From Chloroflexota bacterium (GTDB taxonomy: Bacteria > Chloroflexota > Anaerolineae > Anaerolineales > DRMV01), in assembly GCA_013153335.1 (NCBI GenBank), contig JAADEP010000128.1, forward strand, positions 1-25,928: 25,928 bases of DNA. The letters are read 5' to 3'. How positions within the stretch are numbered: position 1 is the stretch's first letter; every line of letters starts with the position of its first letter. Of this stretch, positions 19,968 through 25,928 are shown piece after piece. Under the pieces are notes generated by a model. The model was given only the letters and a program-made list of their open reading frames with translations. It was not told the origin of the DNA and did not search any database. The position numbers and the translations under genes were made by a program.

Positions 19968-21503
19968 TTAGGCCTTGATTTTCGCCAACGCTTCTTCGAA
20001 CAACTTCTTCAAGTAGGCGGCCTTCTCTTCATACGCCTTTTGATCTTGCCACGTCTGCCACGGTTTGAGCACCTCGTCCGGTACCCCGGGCACGTGGGTT
20101 GGAATGTAGAGCCCGAAGTACGGCTCGCGCTCCATGGGCACCTCGCGCAGCAGACCCCGCTGGACCGCGTGCACCATCGCGCGGGTGTAGGGCAGGGGGA
20201 AGCGATGGCCAACGCCGTAGGGGCCGCCCGTCCAACCGGTGTTGAGCAGCCAGACCTCGGTGCCGTTGCGTTGCACCAGGTCGACCAGCATGTCCGCGTA
20301 GCGCTGCGGCGGGTGCACCAAGAAGGGCGCGCCGAACGCGGCGCTGAAGGTGGCTTTCGGGTCCTTGACCCCGCGCTCGGTCCCGGCCAGCTTGGCTGTG
20401 TAGCCCAGCAAGAAGTAATCGCGGATTTGCTCGGGCGTCAGCTTGGCCAAAGGCGGCAACACACCGAACGCGTCCGCGCTCAAGAAGAACACGACCTTGG
20501 GATGGCCGCCTCGACCTTCGAGGTCCGCATTGGGCAAGAAGGACAGCGGGAAGGACCCGCGCGTGTTCTCGGTGTAGCGCGCGTCGTTGAAGTCCACAAT
20601 GCGGGTTTCCGGGTCTACGACCACGTTTTCCAGAATCGCGCCGAAGCGGTGCACCGCTTGCCAAATCAGGGGCTCGTGTTCGGCTGAGAGCCGAATGACC
20701 TTCGCGTAACTTCCACCTTCGAAGTTGAACACCCCGTCATCGGCCCATCCGTGTTCGTCGTCGCCGATGATGGTGCGTTCGGTATCCATCGAAAGCGTGG
20801 TTTTGCCCGTGCCCGAGAGGCCGAAGAACAGGCTGACGTCGTTCTTATCCTGCCCATAATTGGCCGAGCAGTGCATGGATAGGACATCGCGCAGCGGGAG
20901 TTCATAATTCAACGCGGTGAAGATGGACTTTTTGACCTCGCCGGCGTACGCGGTGCCGCCGATGATCACTTCCTTTCGTCCTAAGTGCAGAATGATAAAC
21001 GCTTCGGAGCGGGTGCCGTCGGTTTCGGGTGTGGCTTTGAAATACGGTGCGTGCAAGATCGTGTATTCGGCGAACACGGGGTGGTCGCCCTCCAGAGGGA
21101 GGAACATGTTGCGGGCGAACAAAGCGTGCACCGGGGATTCGGTGATCATGCGAACCCGAATTCGGTGTTGAGGATGTGCGCCCGCGTACACATCCTGGCC
21201 GTAGAGGGTGCGTTGGCCTTGCAAATAGGCGAGGACACGGCCGCGCAACCGCATGTACGCGTCCTCTTCAAAGGGGACGTTGACTTCGCCCCACCAAATG
21301 TGATCCGCGGTTTGGGGCTCACGCACAACGAATTTGTCTTTGGGCGAACGACCGGTGTAGGGGACGGTGTTGATGACGATGGCGCCGTCGTGGGATAGCT
21401 GGCCTTGGCCTTTTTGGACCGCGTGCTCGTACAAGACCGCCCGGCGGAGGTTCCACAAGACCTGCGCCTCAGCAAGTTCTGGGGGGACACGGTGCGACGT
21501 CAT
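19968..21503 (-). CDS. pckA: Phosphoenolpyruvate carboxykinase (ATP)
   Basis: PckA converts oxaloacetate + ATP to PEP + CO2 + ADP, the entry to gluconeogenesis, and can run in reverse in some bacteria. The 511-residue protein has the P-loop GLSGTGKTTLS (228-238), metal and substrate residues in GEVKKSIF (K191/K192), MHCSANYG (H211), GDDEHGWADDGVFNFEGG (D248/D249) and ENTRGSFPL (R315). Also present are the substrate segment PYTGRSPKDKFVV and NTGWTGGPYGVGHR. The start at 21503 has GGAGG 8 nt upstream; an earlier in-frame start is not supported. The ATP type is clear from the fold signature. Confidence 0.97.
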   Translation of the reverse strand: MTSHRVPPELAEAQVLWNLRRAVLYEHAVQKGQGQLSHDGAIVINTVPYTGRSPKDKFVVREPQTADHIWWGEVNVPFEEDAYMRLRGRVLAYLQGQRTLYGQDVYAGAHPQHRIRVRMITESPVHALFARNMFLPLEGDHPVFAEYTILHAPYFKATPETDGTRSEAFIILHLGRKEVIIGGTAYAGEVKKSIFTALNYELPLRDVLSMHCSANYGQDKNDVSLFFGLSGTGKTTLSMDTERTIIGDDEHGWADDGVFNFEGGSYAKVIRLSAEHEPLIWQAVHRFGAILENVVVDPETRIVDFNDARYTENTRGSFPLSFLPNADLEGRGGHPKVVFFLSADAFGVLPPLAKLTPEQIRDYFLLGYTAKLAGTERGVKDPKATFSAAFGAPFLVHPPQRYADMLVDLVQRNGTEVWLLNTGWTGGPYGVGHRFPLPYTRAMVHAVQRGLLREVPMEREPYFGLYIPTHVPGVPDEVLKPWQTWQDQKAYEEKAAYLKKLFEEALAKIKA

Positions 21504-21540
21504 GATTCGCGCCTCCGAAAAAAGGATGTGGTCTAGTCGC

Positions 21541-21546
21541 ATTATA
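21541..21546 (-). promoter_or_regulatory. -10 element of the pckA promoter
   Basis: The minus strand reads GCGGTATAATG, a perfect TATAAT about 37 nt before the pckA ATG. A TTGCCT further upstream is 21 nt away, too far for a standard -35. It lies in the 90-nt gap after der, so pckA probably has its own transcript. Confidence 0.5.
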
Positions 21547-21593
21547 CCGCTTTGCGCCGGGCTACGGAGGCAAACTCATAAAATGCGGCCTTT

Positions 21594-23003
21594 CTAGCGG
21601 GCCTTTTTTCGTTTTTGGCGTCGCTCCCGAGGTTTGAGCAAAATGCGGATAGGCGTGCCCGGGAAGGGATGGGCCTCGCGCAGGCGGTTCTCTAGATAGC
21701 GCAAGTACGAGAAGTGCGCGAGTTTGGGGTCGTTCACCCGCAGCAGGAAGGTGGGCGGCGCCACGCCGACCTGGGAGCCGAAATAAATCTTGAGCGCTTT
21801 GGTGCCTTTCATGGGCGGCGGGTGTTGATCCACGGCTTCGCCCAAGATGCGGTTCACGAAAGAGGTAGGCAGGCGGGTGTAGCGCGCCTTGTAAACCTCC
21901 AAAGCCGTGGGCAGAATTTGGCCCACCCGTTGCCCGGTTTTGGCTGAGACAAACAGGATGGGCGCGTAGTCCAGAAAATGCAAGTTCTGCCGCACGTGTT
22001 CTGTGAAGCGGTTCATGGTGTAGGTGTCTTTGTCCAGCGCATCCCATTTGTTCACTACCAGGACAACCGACTTGCCCGCGTCTTGGATATAGCCCCCGAT
22101 GTGCGCGTCTTGCGCGGTCACGCCTTCGGTCGCGTCGAGCACCAACAGCGCGACGTCCGCACGCTGCAGCGCGCGGAGCGCACGAAGCACGCTGTATTTT
22201 TCCACCCCGGGCTCGACCCGGCCTTTGCGTCGGATGCCCGCGGTGTCGATCAGCACCACGTCTTGCCCAAAGTAGCGCAGTCGGGTGTCCACCGCGTCGC
22301 GCGTGGTGCCCGGGATGTCGCTGACCAAGACCCGTTCTTGGCCCAGCAGGCGGTTGAGCAGGCTGGACTTGCCCACATTAGGGCGGCCTACGATCGCGAG
22401 TTTGGGCACGTCCTCGTCGTCATCTTGTTCATCAAAACGCGGGGCCCAAGGGATGACCTCGAGCAGCCGGTCGAGCATATCGCCCATCCCGCGGCCATGG
22501 AGCGCGGAGACCGGGATCGGGTCGCCGAAGCCGAGTTCGTAAAACGAATACAGGTCTTCGGCCTGGCTATCGGCGTCCACTTTGTTGACGACCAACAGCA
22601 CCGGCGGATGGGGGCGCCCGCCTTTGCGTTGCTGCAACCGCCGCAAGGTCTCGGCCACCGCGCGGTCGGCCGCGGTCACGCCCGAGGTCGCGTCAACCAC
22701 GAAGAGCACCGCATCCGCGGCTTGCACGGCCTCGGCTGCTTGCTGACGGATTTTGTCAATAAAAGGCGCGGAATCAATCGACAGAGGCTCCTTCCCGCGG
22801 GTGCCCGCGGTGGGGTCGAGCCCACCGGTGTCGACCACATCGAAGACCCGGTCCAGCCACTCCGCGGTGCCGACCAGGCGGTCGCGCGTGGTTCCGGGTA
22901 CGTCGTTGACCACGGCCCGACGTTCGCCAATCAGGCGGTTGAACAACGTAGACTTGCCTACATTGGGCCGTCCGACAATCGCCACCAAAGGTCGACGTGG
23001 CAT
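21594..23003 (-). CDS. der: Ribosome-assembly GTPase Der (EngA)
   Basis: Der is a tandem-domain GTPase that acts late in 50S subunit assembly. The 469-residue protein has GTPase domain 1 with GRPNVGKSTL (11-20), DTGG (58-61) and NKVD (140-143), an acidic linker DEQDDDEDV (191-199), domain 2 with GRPNVGKSSL (206-215), DTAG (253-256) and NKWD (318-321), then a KH-like C-terminal domain and a basic tail (KPRERRQKRKKAR). The start at 23003 has GGGAGG 6 nt upstream; a longer frame upstream lacks conserved sequence. It follows the FkbM gene by 23 nt. Confidence 0.97.
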   Translation of the reverse strand: MPRRPLVAIVGRPNVGKSTLFNRLIGERRAVVNDVPGTTRDRLVGTAEWLDRVFDVVDTGGLDPTAGTRGKEPLSIDSAPFIDKIRQQAAEAVQAADAVLFVVDATSGVTAADRAVAETLRRLQQRKGGRPHPPVLLVVNKVDADSQAEDLYSFYELGFGDPIPVSALHGRGMGDMLDRLLEVIPWAPRFDEQDDDEDVPKLAIVGRPNVGKSSLLNRLLGQERVLVSDIPGTTRDAVDTRLRYFGQDVVLIDTAGIRRKGRVEPGVEKYSVLRALRALQRADVALLVLDATEGVTAQDAHIGGYIQDAGKSVVLVVNKWDALDKDTYTMNRFTEHVRQNLHFLDYAPILFVSAKTGQRVGQILPTALEVYKARYTRLPTSFVNRILGEAVDQHPPPMKGTKALKIYFGSQVGVAPPTFLLRVNDPKLAHFSYLRYLENRLREAHPFPGTPIRILLKPRERRQKRKKAR

Positions 23004-23026
23004 GCGACACCTCCCATCAGGTGGGG

Positions 23027-23824
23027 CTAGGCTTCTGAGCTCGGGCGCGGTTCGGCACCATCCACACGGATGAACAGCGCGTCTTGCTGCAAAATGCGCC
23101 GGTCTTCTGGGGCCAGAAATTGGCTCCACGCGCCCCGGTAAACGAACCCTCGTTCGGTGAGAAACCGATAGATGTCCTGGAACAGCGCCATCCCCTCATA
23201 GAGCTCTTCAAAGGACGTTTCGACCAAGCAGTACGTGACCTCGCGCAAGGTCTGCTCTGCCCCGCGCAAGACCTCGAGCTCATATCCCTGTACGTCCATT
23301 TTAAGCAAAACCCGAGGTCGAAGGTGCAATTGCGGCCGCAGCGCGTCCAGAGGCACCACCTGCACCGAGCCGCTGGCGTGCGATTCGGTCCATGGGAAGG
23401 CGTCTCGGTGCGCCCGCGCCATGGGACGCAGCGACGAAGCTGCGGTGTAAGGGCTGGCCCACAAGGTTTTGGTTTCGTTGTGCGCGCCCAGCGCGACCGG
23501 GAACCCCGTCCATCGGCCCCGCTTGCGCATGGTTTGGCTCAGCCGCGCGAAGGGCTGGGGTTGAGGCTCAAAGGAATAAATATGGGCCCGTGGGAACATC
23601 ACCCGCGCGGCCGTGGCGAATTCGCCCACATGCGCGCCCACGTCCAGCACGGTTCGCACGTCCCAGCGTTCGAGCCAAGGGCGATAGCGCAGCATTTTGA
23701 TGTATTCGGCCGGATGCGCGCCGTGAAGGAGCCCGTGGATAAGCCGCGGCAGTTCCCCGGGGCGCTGCAAGGCCTCGAGGCCAAATTGCCATGCCTTTTG
23801 CACGAGATAGGCGACTTTGCCCAT
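23027..23824 (-). CDS. FkbM family methyltransferase
   Basis: FkbM-type enzymes are SAM-dependent methyltransferases, often O-methylating sugars or polyketides in surface glycans or natural products. The 265-residue protein shows the SAM motif VLDVGAHVGEFATAA (59-73), IYSFEPQPQPFARL (82-95), and the family signature LLKMDVQGYELEVLRGAE (173-190), with a C-terminal VETSFEELYEGMALFQDI. The ATG at 23824 follows GGGAG and lies 4 nt after the protease stop, so it is co-translated with it. The substrate is unknown; no glycan cluster is present here. Confidence 0.9.
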   Translation of the reverse strand: MGKVAYLVQKAWQFGLEALQRPGELPRLIHGLLHGAHPAEYIKMLRYRPWLERWDVRTVLDVGAHVGEFATAARVMFPRAHIYSFEPQPQPFARLSQTMRKRGRWTGFPVALGAHNETKTLWASPYTAASSLRPMARAHRDAFPWTESHASGSVQVVPLDALRPQLHLRPRVLLKMDVQGYELEVLRGAEQTLREVTYCLVETSFEELYEGMALFQDIYRFLTERGFVYRGAWSQFLAPEDRRILQQDALFIRVDGAEPRPSSEA

Positions 23825-23828
23825 GCGC

Positions 23829-25352
23829 TCACTCCCGGGGGTGCGAAATCAGACGGATCCAATATTCGTCCAAGCCGGCTACCCATCCGCCTTGGCCCAG
23901 GGTGCCAAACAAAAAGCCCACGTCGCCTTCCTCCAACGAGGCATCGACCGCCTGTGCGAGGCGTTGTTCCCCGCGCCAGAAGCGCAAGGTCGCCCCGTCG
24001 CACTGGATGCGCAATTCTTCGACCGCGCCCGCGCGCAACGGACGCTCGCTCGCGGTCCACGGCACCAGGTAGGTCTCGCCTTCCACCTGATATCGCAGGA
24101 TCGCGTACGCGCCATCCGTGCGCAGGACGAAGGCGTAGAAATCTCGTCCTTGCTGATAGCGACAGGTCAGGCCAAGGTAAGCGCCCGGGACGGGGTTCTG
24201 CACGCGGAAGCGCGCCTGAACGTCTACGTCTCGGGGGCCCATATCCAGCACAAAAGCCTGGGTGTAGTGGGGATCGGTCAGCGAGACCCACATGACGCCT
24301 TCGGTGAATTGGGTCCAGCCGTGTTCGTCCGCGAAGAGCCACGACCAATGCGGGGTCACCAAGGTGTCGTGGGCCAAAAGGATGGAGGCCGAGGCCGGGG
24401 CTTGCGGCGTGGCGACCGCGGTCGGGGTGGGCGCGTCGTGCCGCCCTTGCCGCGCGGCCGCGATCAGCGCCTGGCCTAAGTCCACCGGTCGCAAGGTGTT
24501 CAGAAATCCACCCACAGGGACGCAGGTATCGCGGGCGTCGATGGTTCCGTCGTGGTTGGTGTCTTGCACCAGACGGCAATCGGTTACGGGCGCGTCGGGC
24601 CCGACGCCCACCTGCACAGGGACCGCGACCAGGCGCCCGTGGCGATCCAGGGCCGCGCCGCCGCTGTTGCCGCGCGCGAGCATGGCCGTGGTTTTGATGA
24701 GGGCCCGTGGGCCGTAGGGCGGTTGTTCGACAAAGCCCGCGACCACACCCTGGCTCAGGGTGATGGTCGAACCGCCGATACCGGGGTAGCCCAAGATGGT
24801 GATGGGGTCCCCCAGGCTCAACGTGCTGGGGTCCCCGAGGGGGATGAAGGGTAGCTGCAGCTTGGCGGGGTCGACCGGGCGTCCTTGGACGTCGTGGGTG
24901 ATGCGCAGGACGGCCAGGTCTACGTCCGGGTCCATTTGGACGATCTGCGCGCGATAGCGCGGTTGTGGCGGTGTTTCCGCGCGGTCGGTCATGCGCACCA
25001 CGATGGTGGTCTCAGGGCTTTCGCCGGGCCGGGGCCACACTCCGTGGGCGCAGGTGAGGATGAGCCCTTCGGGGTGGATCAGGGTGCCCGACGCGCTGCG
25101 CAACCGTCGGCCTTCGCTCGAATACAGCTCAAGCATGACCACGGCCTGGTAGGGGACCGATGCTTCGGTTGGGCTCGCGGTCGGGCGCGGTTCGGCTTGT
25201 CGCTGTCCCAGGCGATAACCGACTCCGAGCCCGCCGAGGCTCATCCCCAAGGCCAAGAGCAAGACCCACGGCCACAAGCGACGGGGCCGACGGCGCGCGG
25301 GCTCCGCGTGGGGCATGTTCGCGGGAAACGGCGAACCCGATGGGGTATGCAT
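23829..25352 (-). CDS. Membrane-anchored trypsin-like serine protease with extra C-terminal domain
   Basis: The 507-residue protein has a basic N-terminus, one membrane span (about 27-46) and a Pro/Thr linker, so the protease domain is probably outside the membrane. The S1 triad is H103 (LTCAHGV), D145 (DPDVDLAVLRI) and S230 (ARGNSGGAAL), as in HtrA-type enzymes, but no PDZ domain follows. A calcium-loop-like segment DTNHDGTID (264-272) sits between C259 and C277. After a Thr/Ala/Pro linker (305-322), residues 325-500 look like a beta-sandwich, possibly concanavalin/LamG-like, with FVLDMGPRDVDVQARFRV. The ATG at 25352 follows the previous stop by 2 nt; its own ribosome binding site is weak. 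Substrate unknown. Confidence 0.82.
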   Translation of the reverse strand: MHTPSGSPFPANMPHAEPARRRPRRLWPWVLLLALGMSLGGLGVGYRLGQRQAEPRPTASPTEASVPYQAVVMLELYSSEGRRLRSASGTLIHPEGLILTCAHGVWPRPGESPETTIVVRMTDRAETPPQPRYRAQIVQMDPDVDLAVLRITHDVQGRPVDPAKLQLPFIPLGDPSTLSLGDPITILGYPGIGGSTITLSQGVVAGFVEQPPYGPRALIKTTAMLARGNSGGAALDRHGRLVAVPVQVGVGPDAPVTDCRLVQDTNHDGTIDARDTCVPVGGFLNTLRPVDLGQALIAAARQGRHDAPTPTAVATPQAPASASILLAHDTLVTPHWSWLFADEHGWTQFTEGVMWVSLTDPHYTQAFVLDMGPRDVDVQARFRVQNPVPGAYLGLTCRYQQGRDFYAFVLRTDGAYAILRYQVEGETYLVPWTASERPLRAGAVEELRIQCDGATLRFWRGEQRLAQAVDASLEEGDVGFLFGTLGQGGWVAGLDEYWIRLISHPRE

Positions 25353-25354
25353 CG

Positions 25355-25864
25355 TCAGCCTATACCTGAAGGCCCGGTCAGCAGCACCTTATCGGGGCCG
25401 CGGTCGATTTCCCAAGGATAGATGATGTACGCATCGGTGATGGCCGCGTAATAATCGGGGCGCAGCGAGCCGAACAAGTTGCGGTACGGATTGAAGTGTA
25501 GCACGCAGGTATATGGCGTGGCCCCGGCCGCGATGGCTCGAGCGCGCACCGCGGTGATGGTGCGGCCAGAGCCCCAAACGTCGTCGACGATGAGGGTTTT
25601 GCGGCCTTTTAGCAAATGCGCTTCGGGGAATTGGAGGAACTTAGGCCAGGCGCTGAGCTTGGCCTGTTCCATCTCGACTTCGGCCGGGAAATCCACGGCC
25701 GCGGTGAGGATGTGGGTGATGTCCAGGGCTTCAGCCAACAGCCCGCCCGGGACCAATCCGCCTCGCGTGATGATGATCATCGCGTCGAATTCGGTATCGA
25801 ATTGCGGGATCAAGTACTCAATGAGCTTGTCGACCTCGTCCCAAGTCAAAATCTCCTGGCGCAT
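25355..25864 (-). CDS. Phosphoribosyltransferase domain protein
   Basis: The 169-residue protein has the type I PRTase PRPP-binding motif TLIVDDVWGSGRTI (90-103) and the loop ITRGGLVPGGLLAEAL (32-47), where the family makes contacts with pyrophosphate. It most resembles the xanthine/hypoxanthine-type purine salvage PRTases, but the C-terminal base-recognition hood is not diagnostic, so no substrate is named. The ATG at 25864 has GGAG 8 nt upstream. It heads a minus-strand run with the protease, FkbM and der genes, and its stop is 2 nt before the protease ATG. Confidence 0.85.
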   Translation of the reverse strand: MRQEILTWDEVDKLIEYLIPQFDTEFDAMIIITRGGLVPGGLLAEALDITHILTAAVDFPAEVEMEQAKLSAWPKFLQFPEAHLLKGRKTLIVDDVWGSGRTITAVRARAIAAGATPYTCVLHFNPYRNLFGSLRPDYYAAITDAYIIYPWEIDRGPDKVLLTGPSGIG

Positions 25865-25902
25865 ACGTCGGGCTCCACAGCGAGGTATGATGCGGGATCG
25901 CG

Positions 25903-25908
25903 ATTATA
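25903..25908 (-). promoter_or_regulatory. -10 element for the phosphoribosyltransferase-der run
   Basis: The minus strand reads ACGGTATAATCG, a perfect TATAAT about 38 nt before the first ATG. The -35 region would fall at or beyond the window edge, so it cannot be judged. Confidence 0.5.
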
Positions 25909-25928
25909 CCGTGGTTCGACGCGGGATG

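Noticed and set aside
21587..21609. Plus-strand hairpin GGCC...GGCC followed by six T's
   Set aside because: Only a 4-bp stem, it overlaps the end of der, and both neighbouring genes are on the minus strand, so no plus transcript needs ending there.
21978..24295. Long plus-strand open frames opposite der, the FkbM gene and the protease
   Set aside because: They mirror conserved minus-strand genes, lack ribosome binding sites and show no recognisable domains.

Overview
The window reads as a high-GC bacterial chromosome segment. I see no phage, plasmid or insertion-sequence genes. The gene set and protein style (S10/spc/alpha ribosomal clusters, separate CofG and CofH for F420 precursor synthesis, ATP-type PEP carboxykinase, zinc-binding S4, S14, L24 and L36, a Doc-family toxin) fit a Chloroflexota bacterium best. 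That placement is an inference from gene content and protein feel, because no search was run.

Region 1 (1-13871, + strand) is one long co-directional ribosomal and translation locus. It starts inside L16 and runs L29-S17-L14-L24-L5-S14-S8-L6-L18-S5-L30-L15-SecY-Adk-Map. A clear promoter (8192-8219) then opens a second block: L36-S13-S11-S4-RpoA-L17-TruA, a small antitoxin plus a Doc/Fic toxin, L13 and S9. infA, often found between map and rpmJ, is absent. The main oddity is the toxin-antitoxin pair between truA and rplM. Its reading frames overlap both host genes (8 nt with truA, 4 nt with rplM), so it sits within the housekeeping operon without an obvious promoter of its own.

Region 2 (13974-15906, + strand) carries tRNA-Ser(TGA), tRNA-Ser(GCT) and tRNA-Arg(GCG), an intrinsic terminator, then surE overlapping a class I methyltransferase gene.

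Region 3 (15969-18503, - strand) holds cofH and cofG, the two radical-SAM enzymes that make the deazaflavin FO of coenzyme F420. A gene-free stretch of about 700 bp (18504-19206) follows. It contains two diverged copies of a palindrome-rich repeat about 170 bp long.

Region 4 (19207-25864) has a DedA membrane protein gene (+) converging on pckA (-) across a 14-bp perfect palindrome. Upstream of pckA lies a four-gene minus-strand run: a phosphoribosyltransferase, a membrane-anchored trypsin-like protease with an extra C-terminal domain, an FkbM methyltransferase and the ribosome-assembly GTPase Der.

Six promoter-like sites in the window share the string GGTATAAT with weak -35 elements, which suggests a promoter style common to this genome.
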